Of a stretch of 64,000 bases of DNA, positions 45,846 to 53,838 are shown piece after piece. A program made the translations under genes and the position numbers. The stretch is from Acidovorax sp. GBBC 1281 (GTDB taxonomy: Bacteria; Pseudomonadota; Gammaproteobacteria; Burkholderiales; Burkholderiaceae_C). The stretch is from assembly GCF_028473645.1 (NCBI RefSeq), contig NZ_CP097269.1, positions 5,231,501-5,295,500 of the forward strand. The letters are read 5' to 3'. A model generated the notes under the pieces. That model saw nothing but the letters and a program-made list of their open reading frames with translations. It was not told the DNA's origin and did not search any database. How positions within the stretch are numbered: position 1 is the stretch's first letter; the number at the start of each line of letters is the position of its first letter.

Positions 45846-46103
45846 ATGAACAGCAAGACGCAAGAGAAACCGAAGGATTTGATCGACGCTCTGATCTGGC
45901 TGGTGGGATCTGAAAGTAAAGAGATCCGGAAGAAACACCTTCAGGGGCAGCATCTCGTCAACTTCGATGGCAATCACCCGGACCGAGCGTGGAAGACCTC
46001 TCCCGATGGCTCAGTGGTCCATGGACGGTTGCTCGAAGATGGAACGTTCATTCCCGATGAAACGGGTGCAGTTCCACATCAACGGGCCAACAACGCTCAG
46101 TGA
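45846..46103 (+). CDS. Small hypothetical protein
   Basis: An 85-residue hydrophilic protein (MNSKTQEKPKDLIDALIWLVGSESKEIRKKHLQ, then NHPDRAWKTSPDGSVVHGRLLEDGTFIPDE). GGAGG lies eight bases before ATG 45846; a GTG three bases earlier is possible. No family is recognised. It ends 12 bases before the convergent stop of the phospholipase-like gene. Confidence 0.55.
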   Translation: MNSKTQEKPKDLIDALIWLVGSESKEIRKKHLQGQHLVNFDGNHPDRAWKTSPDGSVVHGRLLEDGTFIPDETGAVPHQRANNAQ

Positions 46104-46115
46104 GAGCGCCGCAGT

Positions 46116-47321
46116 TCAGGGTGATCGCTTGTACGGCGCTCCTGGCGACGAATCTCTTCGATCATCGGCCAGCTCGAACAGGCACTGCATGTAGGGCTGG
46201 ACATCGGTCCAACCCGCGCGCTCTTCGTAGAACTGCACCAGATTGCGCGTTGCCTCGATGGCATCTGGCCAGCGATCGGCCGCGCTGACTTTGGTCATCG
46301 CCTCGCGACTGTCTTGCTCGTCGTGCAGCGCTCCATCTTGCGCTCCGTAGGTGTGAAACTCCACGATCCGGCGCGGGGCCTCATAGGCCGTATCTGCGCA
46401 CATGCCACCAGGCAGTAGCGCTTCACGAGAGACATGGGCTCCAGCAAACGAATCCTGCACAGTGTGGAGCACCGAACCAAAGGCCACCTGGTGCAAATAC
46501 CGCCCCAGCTTGTCTTGTTGACCCAGGATGTAGAGGTCGACAACGCGCCATTCTGTGCATCCAAAGTGTTCTTGTACGGTCGGGATCTGAACGTCTCGCA
46601 GGAAGGTGTCGGACTTAATCTCTCGCGACGAAGCCTTCCAGGCGAATTCCAGCCAATCGAGTACCTTGGCGCGGGTCGCTCCAGGATGCACGCCTTCCTG
46701 GCTCGCCATCGCATGCAGAAATTGCAGATCCCCAAAATGCGAACGCGTCATCACGTTCCCCTGAAGCGCGCCTTTCTCTTTGCTGCATCCCACGATGGCG
46801 CGGCTTTGCGCCTTCTTCTCCGCATCCTTGAAAAGGCAGTACCAACACAATGGCTGTGTAGAGAATCGGATGGTCTGCGCCACATTGCACGACTTCCCAA
46901 GGTAAGTGCAATTCCCTTCATCCGGCGACAGCCGAAAGGGCGGCAGATCGTTCCATCGAACGCCGTAGATGACATACGCCGAGGCAAAGGGGCGATCTCG
47001 CAAACCACAGGTCTTATCGGAAGCCAAGCTGGATGGATCGACTGGACAGCCCATTCCAATCTGAGTGATCTCTTCGTGAACCCGGCCTTTGATCATGATG
47101 CCTAGGCTGTCCGCGGTTCGCGCCAGCGATGCTTCGGATTCGTTGGTCAACCGCGCCTCGAACTCGGAGCCCATCGGGGAGATCTGGAATGCAAGGGAAG
47201 CACTGGAAAGAAGGCACGCTGACAGCACTGCCAGCATCTGTCTTAAGACCTGCCCCGAAGTGCTTCTCTCCGAGCAAAGTCTGAACAGACTGGTTGCGCG
47301 ATGGCGACGTAATGTGATCAT
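46116..47321 (-). CDS. Putative secreted zinc-dependent phospholipase C-like protein
   Basis: A protein of up to 401 residues; a better-placed start may be the ATG near 47237, which opens a signal peptide (MLAVLSACLLSSASLAFQ). The mature part has HEEITQIGMGC, RSHFGDLQFLHAMASQEG and, near residues 284-294, HTVQDSFAGAH, which follows the H-x3-D-x5-H metal-binding pattern of bacterial zinc phospholipase C and S1/P1-type nucleases; FHTYGAQDGALHDEQDSRE adds further candidate ligands. Eight or more cysteines suggest disulfides. The fold assignment is an inference from these motifs only. It is convergent with its left neighbour and divergent from the gene to the right. Confidence 0.55.
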   Translation of the reverse strand: MITLRRHRATSLFRLCSERSTSGQVLRQMLAVLSACLLSSASLAFQISPMGSEFEARLTNESEASLARTADSLGIMIKGRVHEEITQIGMGCPVDPSSLASDKTCGLRDRPFASAYVIYGVRWNDLPPFRLSPDEGNCTYLGKSCNVAQTIRFSTQPLCWYCLFKDAEKKAQSRAIVGCSKEKGALQGNVMTRSHFGDLQFLHAMASQEGVHPGATRAKVLDWLEFAWKASSREIKSDTFLRDVQIPTVQEHFGCTEWRVVDLYILGQQDKLGRYLHQVAFGSVLHTVQDSFAGAHVSREALLPGGMCADTAYEAPRRIVEFHTYGAQDGALHDEQDSREAMTKVSAADRWPDAIEATRNLVQFYEERAGWTDVQPYMQCLFELADDRRDSSPGAPYKRSP

Positions 47322-47482
47322 TTTCCCCTCCCTGCCTCTGTGTGCTTAGGAAGAACATTCTGCAACATATCGCTTGGACATGGTCGCAGAAGTCGACGCG
47401 CGGGCGTCAGTGCTCCGTAAGCCCTATGGCACCATCCAAGGGTGTGCTCCTGGTGAGTGCTTTGCTTTTTGAGAGGCCCTTC

Positions 47483-48103
47483 ATGCTTAGCCGTTCCACG
47501 CTTTCACTTTTGCAACAGGCCGGTGAATCACTCTATGCAGCCCAGCAAGCCATGGCTCAGGAGGTTCAGTCCGGTGCCCAGAGCGTGGTAAATACCGTAG
47601 CAAGCCTGCCATTCAGTGCTGAGGCTGACCGCGCCTATGCCCAACTTCGAACCGTGGCCCGCCTGTCCCACGAACTCCAAGCCATCGAAGAACAACTTCG
47701 CACGGCTTATCAAACTGCCGCCTCTTTGGCTCAGAATGACTTGCAATTGCTGCAGGCTTTGCCGCTGCGGAGATCACCTCAGATTTCGCCTGGTCAGCAG
47801 GCCCAGGCAGAGGACGCAGTCGTCAAGCCCACTCCAGTCAAAGGCGTCAGGGCCAGTTCCAAAACCAAAACCAAGACCCAGTCATCTGGAGTGCCCAATG
47901 CCCAATCTCTCAGTTCCAACGACGACAAGGTCTTAACTTACCTCGAGCGAGTACTGACTCGCAGCGCCTGGTCACAGATGACGCAAGCCTCGATCGCAGA
48001 AGGTGCGGGCATTCCGAAAGGCTCAATCGCTGTCGCGATCCATCGGCTGAAGCAAATGGGCCGTTTGAAGGAAGGTGCGCGTGGGCAATACCGTTTGAAG
48101 TGA
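47483..48103 (+). CDS. Coiled-coil protein with C-terminal winged helix
   Basis: A 206-residue protein. Residues 1-100 form a long amphipathic helix region (LSLLQQAGESLYAAQQAMAQEVQSG, LSHELQAIEEQLRTAYQTAA), then a Ser/Thr/Lys-rich linker, and finally a winged-helix-like domain (VLTYLERVLTRSAWSQMTQASIAEGAGIPKGSIAVAIHRLKQMGRLKEG) like MarR or replication-initiator wings. It may bind DNA. No family name can be given. The ATG at 47483 is favoured by GAGAGG ten bases upstream. Confidence 0.6.
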   Translation: MLSRSTLSLLQQAGESLYAAQQAMAQEVQSGAQSVVNTVASLPFSAEADRAYAQLRTVARLSHELQAIEEQLRTAYQTAASLAQNDLQLLQALPLRRSPQISPGQQAQAEDAVVKPTPVKGVRASSKTKTKTQSSGVPNAQSLSSNDDKVLTYLERVLTRSAWSQMTQASIAEGAGIPKGSIAVAIHRLKQMGRLKEGARGQYRLK

Positions 48104-48177
48104 CTGGGCTTGCAACCCGAACAGCTTTGCAAGCATGGTGAAGATCTTCTGCACAATGGTCGGGGGAGGGAACAAAA

Positions 48178-48615
48178 GTGCAAAGACTTCTATGGCTCGC
48201 CCTGTTGCCCCTGGCCGCACAGGGGCAGCAGGCGGTTTATCGATGTGAGCAAAACGGGAAGGTGGGGTACTCGCATGAGCCTTGCGTGGGAGCAAAGGTG
48301 ATCGATGCCACCCCAACCCAAGGTGTGAACAAAATGACTGGCGTCACTCGAAAAGGCGCCGAGGTTCAGCGTGAGGAGCACCGCAAGCTGCTCGACGATG
48401 GCTTCCGCCCTCTGACTGGCATGTCGCACGAACAAATGGATGTGGAACGCCGAAGGTTCAGGCTTTCATCCGCAGAGAAGTTGCAGTGCAGGTCTTCGGA
48501 CCTTCAGCTGCCTGAGTTGGAAAGTCGTGCTGCTGCGGCCAATCGAGAGATGAGATTTCGCGCTGAGGCAGAGCTATATAAGGCCCGGCAAGAGTTTTAT
48601 TGGCTTAAGTGCTGA
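48178..48615 (+). CDS. DUF4124-like secreted protein
   Basis: A 145-residue exported protein starting with a GTG at 48178 preceded by GGGAGGG. The signal peptide QRLLWLALLPLAAQGQQ leads into YRCEQNGKVGYSHEPC, the hallmark of DUF4124 proteins, which are small periplasmic proteins of unknown role. The remainder is a charged helical region (EVQREEHRKLLDDG, LPELESRAAAANREMRFRAEAELYK). Confidence 0.75.
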   Translation: MQRLLWLALLPLAAQGQQAVYRCEQNGKVGYSHEPCVGAKVIDATPTQGVNKMTGVTRKGAEVQREEHRKLLDDGFRPLTGMSHEQMDVERRRFRLSSAEKLQCRSSDLQLPELESRAAAANREMRFRAEAELYKARQEFYWLKC

Positions 48616-48639
48616 ATACGGATGTCGATGGGCGTATTC
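48614..48639. terminator. Hairpin after the DUF4124-like gene
   Basis: GAATACG and CGTATTC form a perfect seven-pair stem with a 12-base loop, starting inside the stop codon of the preceding gene. The T-run that follows is weak, so this may be a processing hairpin rather than a strong terminator. Confidence 0.35.
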
Positions 48640-48838
48640 GTTTCAAGTGTGGTGCGCCTCGTTAGGCACTGTCTAAGGTGATTCTGTAGATTGATGCGAA
48701 GTCAGCTCCAGGCTGGTTGCTGCCGCTCAACACGCATTCATTGAGCTACTGCTGCGATCGAGAGCAGACAATAAAGAACATCACTGGGAGTGCTTCTGCA
48801 TTGCAAACCCAAACTTTCAACCTCAGCTTCCAACTTCG

Positions 48839-49192
48839 ATGAAATCTGCGCTTTCCGTGAACGCCGCGCTTGATGGACTGGCGACCTTGGTGGGCCAGAA
48901 CATCGCCTTGGTGGGCATCCTGTGCTTCGAGTTCGAGCGGACGGCCCTAGACCATTTGCCAAAGTCAGAGCGCCGCAATGCAGAAGACGATGGGCCGCTC
49001 GAGCCATCGAGCGTGTGGCTAAGCGTCGGGTCAGGCTCCCTTGAGTTCAACAAAGAGCAGCTTCGGCGATGGCACGGAAAGCGTGTCACGGTACTTGGCA
49101 CCTTGCTAGGTCCCGATGAAAAGCTCGGAGGGTGTGGCCATTTCTCAGCGTTTCCCGCCGAGATATTGGCACGCTCCATCGAGCGGCTTTAG
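48839..49192 (+). CDS. Hypothetical protein
   Basis: A 117-residue protein starting MKSALSVNAALDGLATLVGQNIALVGILCFEFE. The alternation of strands (VWLSVGSGSLEF, HGKRVTVLGTLLGPDE) suggests a small beta-barrel such as an OB fold, but no family is recognised. No clear ribosome site precedes the ATG. Its stop overlaps the first copy of the GGCCAGAAGCGGAC motif that recurs in this gene array. Confidence 0.5.
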   Translation: MKSALSVNAALDGLATLVGQNIALVGILCFEFERTALDHLPKSERRNAEDDGPLEPSSVWLSVGSGSLEFNKEQLRRWHGKRVTVLGTLLGPDEKLGGCGHFSAFPAEILARSIERL

Positions 49193-49217
49193 CCGGCCAG
49201 AAGCGGACATCGAGGGA

Positions 49218-49583
49218 GTGAGGAACGTGAGTGCATCGCAGATACGAGACGAGCTACTGAAGGCTGAGCGTCTACTCAACACTGAGTTCTCATTTGACTT
49301 GGCCGAATCGATTTATCGGCGCTGCCTGAACGTTATCAAATCCACGCCGCAGGATCAGCAGGACATAGAGCAGCTTCTCGTAGACCTTTTTCGAACAAAA
49401 CAGGTTAGCAGTGAGCCTCTTGCTTACCTGATGCACCTGCTTCGGTGGGAAGGCGTACGTTTGGCTATCGAGATGGATCTGAGGACGCTCGATTCTCCCA
49501 TCGCAACAGGTTCGGAACACGCGAAGGTGCTTGCCGCTTTCGAGCCTGATTGGGAGAACAGGGAGTTCTACCGGTTTGCTTGA
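49218..49583 (+). CDS. Hypothetical protein
   Basis: A 121-residue helical protein, probably starting with GTG at 49218 (alternatively 49227): SASQIRDELLKAERLLNTEFSFDLAESIYRRCLNVIKS, then LLVDLFRTKQVSSEPLAYLMHLLRWEGVRLAIEMDLR. No family is recognised. It ends seven bases before the IS630-family copy, so the insertion spared it. Confidence 0.5.
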   Translation: MRNVSASQIRDELLKAERLLNTEFSFDLAESIYRRCLNVIKSTPQDQQDIEQLLVDLFRTKQVSSEPLAYLMHLLRWEGVRLAIEMDLRTLDSPIATGSEHAKVLAAFEPDWENREFYRFA

Positions 49584-49589
49584 GTAGCG

Positions 49590-50684
49590 CTAGTGTCCTG
49601 TCCCGTTAATTCGCCCGCATAGTCTGGCGAGTTTTTCGAGGATGGAGTCTGCTGTAGCTGTCCAAGTAAACGGCTGGCAGGACTGGTTGTAATTCGCGAT
49701 GAATGTGTCGATCTTGTTGATCAGATCCTTCACGCTGGTGAACGAGCCACGGCGGATTGCCCGCGTGGTGATGATCGAGAAGAAGCGCTCGACCTGATTG
49801 AGCCAGCTTGAATAGGTCGGAACGAAGTGCATGTGCCAGCGAGGCCGCTCGGCCAACCAAGCGCGCACCTTTGGATGCTTGTGGCTGGCGTAGTTATCAG
49901 CTATGCAGTGCACATCCAGTTCGTCGGGCACTGCCTTGTCGATGGCGCGCAGGAAGGCAAGGAACTCTTGATGACGATGCCGGGGCCGGCACTGCGCGAT
50001 CACTTGGCCATTCATCACGTTCAGGGCCGCGAACAAGGTGGTGGTGCCGTGGCGCACGTAGTCGTGCGTGACACCTTCGACATAGCCAAACCCCATTGGC
50101 AGCATCGGCTGCGTACGCTCCAAAGCTTGGCATTGGCTCTTCTCGTCCACGCACAGCACCAGCGCGTTGTCAGGTGGGTTCAGGTACAGCCCCACAACGT
50201 CGCGCAGCTTCTCGATGAACAGCGGATCGGTCGACAGCTTGAAGCTGTCGGCCCGGTGCGGCTTGAGGTTGAAGGTCTGCAGATAGCGCGCCACCGTGCT
50301 CTTGCTGATGCCCGTATCGGCGGCCAGCGTGCGGGTGCTCCAGTGGGTACCCCCATCAGCAGGCTTGGTGTGCAACGTCTTGGTAATCAACTCAGCAACA
50401 CGCTCGTCATCTACCGTGCGGGGGCGACCCGGGCGCAACTCGTCGTAAAGCCCTGCAATGCGATGGCGCGCATAGCGCCCGCGCCACTTGGTGACAGTGC
50501 TACGACTGATCCCCAGAGCCTGCGCAACCGCGGTGCTGGCTTTATCTGTGCCTTCGCAAGTCAGCACGATGCGCGCCCTGAGCGACAACGCCGCTGGCAG
50601 CGAACGTGATCGCGCCATGGACGTCAGTTCCGCGCGCTCCACTTCACTAAGCGCAATTTCTGTTCGGGTCGTTGCATTGGGCAT
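49590..50684 (-). CDS. IS630-family transposase (copy 2)
   Basis: Identical in predicted protein sequence to the transposase at 6008-7102, including the DDE residues D180, D263 and E299. As in copy 1, the TAG stop is formed by the TA target duplication together with a G of the host sequence, so the frame leaves the element. Confidence 0.95.
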   Translation of the reverse strand: MPNATTRTEIALSEVERAELTSMARSRSLPAALSLRARIVLTCEGTDKASTAVAQALGISRSTVTKWRGRYARHRIAGLYDELRPGRPRTVDDERVAELITKTLHTKPADGGTHWSTRTLAADTGISKSTVARYLQTFNLKPHRADSFKLSTDPLFIEKLRDVVGLYLNPPDNALVLCVDEKSQCQALERTQPMLPMGFGYVEGVTHDYVRHGTTTLFAALNVMNGQVIAQCRPRHRHQEFLAFLRAIDKAVPDELDVHCIADNYASHKHPKVRAWLAERPRWHMHFVPTYSSWLNQVERFFSIITTRAIRRGSFTSVKDLINKIDTFIANYNQSCQPFTWTATADSILEKLARLCGRINGTGH

Positions 50685-50751
50685 GGCGGCACCTCAAGGA
50701 TGGCCCGAAACCATGCAGCTATCGTGCCTGCGAATTAACGGGACAGGACAC
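49593..50751 (-). mobile_element. IS630-family insertion sequence (copy 2)
   Basis: A 1159-bp element with perfect GTGTCCTGTCCCGTTAATTCG ends and TA at both borders (49591-49592 and 50752-50753). Its sequence and orientation match the copy at 6011-7169. It inserted between two small genes of the array without breaking a recognisable gene. Confidence 0.95.
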
Positions 50752-50869
50752 TAGCTACGGGACATAAGCTCAGGCCCGTTACGATACATTCCGCAGGCCG
50801 AACCCGGCTAGAAGCAGACGCTTGCCCTTCCACCCCGGTTACTCAAAAACCGCTGCTGTAATCCCTCAC

Positions 50870-51319
50870 ATGCCACGTCGCGCTGAATTGCAAGGTGTAG
50901 CCAACGACTTCGTGCATTGGTTTTTAAGTCGAAACAATGACGCTGCCGGATACTGGGCGGTGGGGAAATTGCGTCTCTTATGCGAGCAGAACGATTTCAA
51001 CACTTTGAACCTAAGAATTTGGCCATACGCCATGCTCCCCAGTGCAGAGCCAACCTCAGATTGGGAGCAATCATATTCACAGGTTCTATCGGCTCTCATG
51101 GCTGGACATAGATTTCCAAAGAATTGGCTTGTATCTGGTTTGTTGGCTCTTGATTTTGAGGCGAGGAATGGGATGCGTGCAGTGGGCAATTCAGAGGCTG
51201 GGACGAGATTCCGATCAACCCTGGAATTGTTCACCGACACTGGTAAAAAATACTGCGCGTCAGGCGTTGGAAATTGCCTACCTCACAATCCTAACATCGA
51301 GCGCAGAAGAGCCTTGTAG
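50870..51319 (+). CDS. Hypothetical protein
   Basis: A 149-residue protein starting at ATG 50870 with MPRRAELQGVANDFVHWFLSRNNDAAGYWAVGKL. It continues with a soluble helical region (DWEQSYSQVLSALMAGHRFPKNWLVSGLLALDFEAR). No family is recognised; an in-frame TTG upstream (50822) is less likely. It lies in the array of small plus-strand genes. Confidence 0.5.
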   Translation: MPRRAELQGVANDFVHWFLSRNNDAAGYWAVGKLRLLCEQNDFNTLNLRIWPYAMLPSAEPTSDWEQSYSQVLSALMAGHRFPKNWLVSGLLALDFEARNGMRAVGNSEAGTRFRSTLELFTDTGKKYCASGVGNCLPHNPNIERRRAL

Positions 51320-51401
51320 CCGAACTAGGAAGCTTCAGAACGACCGAATGGAGCAGCCTAGCTTTCGGCCACAGTCGGCCAACAGCGGACACCTACCTTC
51401 T

Positions 51402-51719
51402 ATGAAAAAGCCGGCTCAGTACAACGACCTTGCTGCCTGCTTTCGATGGCATGAGAAGTGGGCCCCTCGCCTGCAAACCCTGGCGACAGTCGCTTTTTTC
51501 GCGGCAGGGCTCGTGCCTCTATTTGTTGGCCTTTATGGCCTTGGAACGGGCGTGGTGCCCACAATGGCGAAGCACAATTCGAATCTCGTCCGAAGCTTTG
51601 AAGAGCCAATGTTGTACTGGCTCTTTGTGTGCTTGTGGCTTGGAGTCGCCACCCTGTTTTGGACCTTTGCGATACGCCGTGTCATTTGGGTAAAGAGACA
51701 AAACAAACGTTTTTGGTGA
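51402..51719 (+). CDS. Small two-helix membrane protein
   Basis: A 105-residue protein starting MKKPAQYNDLAACFRWHEKW with two membrane segments (TLATVAFFAAGLVPLFVGLYG and MLYWLFVCLWLGVATLFWTF) and a short basic C-terminus. No family is recognised. An ATG at 51348 is an alternative start. A copy of the GGCCAACAGCGGAC motif lies just before it. Confidence 0.5.
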   Translation: MKKPAQYNDLAACFRWHEKWAPRLQTLATVAFFAAGLVPLFVGLYGLGTGVVPTMAKHNSNLVRSFEEPMLYWLFVCLWLGVATLFWTFAIRRVIWVKRQNKRFW

Positions 51720-51909
51720 CAGGCCGCTTTGGGCCCACAGGCGACATCGAGGATAGCATTGAGGCGCGCCTAGTGGCAGACATCTGCCAAACTATGGGGC
51801 AGCTATACGCAAGCCACTTTCAAGTGGAATCGGTGTTCAGGCTATGCCGCCCGATTCAGTTTATCCGCCAGGTTTGAGGTCTAAATCACGTTGAACGTCA
51901 TTAGCACCA

Positions 51910-52377
51910 ATGCGCTACTTCATCTACCTCTTTTTCCTTTTATCTATGTCTGCTCATGCTGGAAATTTCTTCCCGCCCGAATACAAAACCTTCCCGTTCA
52001 AGGAAGGGGACTTGCTCGTAAGCAAGCGGCAAGACGGGATGTTCTCTGTCAACAAAATTCTAAAGGTCGATCGCTTTGATTTCAGGAAAGGCTCGGCTAT
52101 TAACATTCAGGGTCAGAAGTTTGTAGCAACCGAGGATGACTTTCTGCTGATCATTAGTGCGGCATATGGAGAGAGCGAGTTCAAATCCTTCGAGGACGCG
52201 AGTGCTGCAGCAAAGGCGGGCAAGTGGAAGGTGAAGATGGGGCACACTCCAAATCGCTCCCCGGGAGCGGCTGCGGGACAAACGCTCGTCGGGCACAGCC
52301 CAGTTCAGGATCTTGAACTTGGCGGGTACCGTCAGTGGAGACAAGCCTTTGAGCGCGGCGATGCTGGCGTTTTTTGA
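51910..52377 (+). CDS. Hypothetical secreted protein
   Basis: A 155-residue protein with a signal peptide (MRYFIYLFFLLSMSAHAG) and a mature region EYKTFPFKEGDLLVSKRQDGMFSVNKILKVDRFDF, then a charged C-terminal half. No family is recognised. It is probably periplasmic and is the last of the small plus-strand genes before the SOS cassette. Confidence 0.55.
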   Translation: MRYFIYLFFLLSMSAHAGNFFPPEYKTFPFKEGDLLVSKRQDGMFSVNKILKVDRFDFRKGSAINIQGQKFVATEDDFLLIISAAYGESEFKSFEDASAAAKAGKWKVKMGHTPNRSPGAAAGQTLVGHSPVQDLELGGYRQWRQAFERGDAGVF

Positions 52378-52615
52378 TGTGGTGCCGTTTAACCTTTCGC
52401 TTCAGCGGACTGCTTCGCCGCACCTTGATCTGGAACGCTGAACGTCCGCTTTCATTTGCAATGACTGGCTGCTCCTGGCCGTCTGCAGCCCGCTATCGTC
52501 AGTTGTGAAACCGTATCATGCATAAGTGCGTCAAGAAGAACCGCGATTCGTAATCGGCCGTTTATGCGTTGCCCTGACACCGAGATTGAAGTCAAGCCGC
52601 ATTGGGCTGTGATCG

Positions 52616-52888
52616 TTAGCTATCCCCCGGTGGACCTGCTTTGTCCTGAGCAGGGACACTTCGCTTCGCTAACTTCGCCGTTTTGAGCGTCGCGTCCGCC
52701 TCTTCTGGGGTAGGCAGTGTCCGCGCCACCACCGCTCTGTGAAACGCCCCGCAATGCGGATCCGAGCACCCGCAGACCACCGCGTATACCGGGTGATTCG
52801 TGCCATTGCGCTTTTGCATGGCATTGGTCCTCTCAGCGCTCTTGATGGTGCTGATCATCGCGTCACGCCCCATGAATTTTCCGGCCAT
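52616..52888 (-). CDS. Small hypothetical protein with Cys/His cluster
   Basis: A 90-residue protein starting MAGKFMGRDAMISTIKSAERTNA, with AVVCGCSDPHCGAFHRAV in the middle, a possible zinc site. GGGGGG lies just before this ATG, although an ATG at 52924 is also in frame. No family is recognised. It is divergent from the imuA operon. Confidence 0.45.
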   Translation of the reverse strand: MAGKFMGRDAMISTIKSAERTNAMQKRNGTNHPVYAVVCGCSDPHCGAFHRAVVARTLPTPEEADATLKTAKLAKRSVPAQDKAGPPGDS

Positions 52889-52997
52889 CCGCCCCCCTGT
52901 TTGATGTCTATGCGCCTCAGCCATTCTGAGCGAATTCCACGCCAGGGTGGTTGACGGCGCAAGGCTGGACTACCGGAATTGCGGTCGCACCCATATA

Positions 52998-53013
52998 CTG
53001 TGCTTTCATACAG
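52998..53013. promoter_or_regulatory. LexA (SOS) box upstream of imuA
   Basis: CTGTGCTTTCATACAG follows the LexA consensus CTGT-N8-ACAG, with extended symmetry (ATACTGT and ACAGTAT). It lies 30 bases before the imuA ATG, so LexA should repress the imuA-imuB-dnaE2 operon until DNA damage. Confidence 0.9.
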
Positions 53014-53043
53014 TATTTGCGATGCTTATCCGGTGTCCCACCC

Positions 53044-53838
53044 ATGCCAGTGCCTGCCTCCGTCCCTGGTGCCTTCGGTCTAGATGCACTCCCGCGCCAC
53101 GTGGCCGAGGCGGTGTGGCGCGGTGCGGAAGTCGGCAGTTCGGTCTCCCGCACGGTCCCGACGGGCTTTGCCGCCCTTGATGCCCAGCTCCCCGGAGGTG
53201 GCTGGCCGACCCACACCCTGACCGAGCTGCTCATCCCCCAGGCGGCTCTATGCGAGTGGCGCCTGCTGGGTCCATCGGTCCCTTCGTTCCTCAATGCCGG
53301 TGGGCGTGTCTACCTGGTTGCGCCCCCGAAGCAGCCGCACGTGGGCGGATTGGTACAACTCGGCCTGGCGCCCGACCAGGTCGTCTGGATCCATGCCAGC
53401 GCCCCGGTAGACCGCCTCTGGATCACTGAGCAACTCGTCAAGTCCGACCCTGCCGGTGCCGTATTGGCATGGTTGCCTCAAGCCCGGCCAGAGCAGATCC
53501 GGCGCCTGCAGATCCACGCCCAGTCCTGCGACGCCCCGGTGTTTCTGCTTCGCCCCATCACCGCTTTGAATGATGCCTCGCCCGCTCCGCTGCGGGTCGC
53601 AGTGTCGCTCGCTCCTGGCTGGCAGCTGGAAGTGCGCATCCCCAAGCGGCGTGGCGGGTCGCTGGAGGACGCCTTGTATCTGGAGGCCATGCCTGCCAGC
53701 TTGGCGGCAGTCATCCCGCCGCGATTGAGGGTCCCGCAGGCGATCCCTGTGGCACGCTCCCACAAGGAGGCCTCCGATGCTCGGGCATTGGGCCGCGTTG
53801 CTCCCGATCCCTTTGCCCGCCAGTCCATCGCCCATTGA
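53044..53838 (+). CDS. imuA: SOS mutagenesis accessory protein ImuA
   Basis: A 264-residue RecA/SulA-like protein that works with ImuB and DnaE2 in translesion synthesis. VPTGFAALDAQLPGGGWPTHTLTELLIPQAALCEWRLL is the family core and GGRVYLVAPPKQPHVGGLVQLGL follows; a canonical Walker A is missing, as is usual in ImuA. The ATG at 53044 lies just after the LexA box. The gene overlaps imuB by 62 bases in another frame, so translation is coupled. Confidence 0.92.
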   Translation: MPVPASVPGAFGLDALPRHVAEAVWRGAEVGSSVSRTVPTGFAALDAQLPGGGWPTHTLTELLIPQAALCEWRLLGPSVPSFLNAGGRVYLVAPPKQPHVGGLVQLGLAPDQVVWIHASAPVDRLWITEQLVKSDPAGAVLAWLPQARPEQIRRLQIHAQSCDAPVFLLRPITALNDASPAPLRVAVSLAPGWQLEVRIPKRRGGSLEDALYLEAMPASLAAVIPPRLRVPQAIPVARSHKEASDARALGRVAPDPFARQSIAH

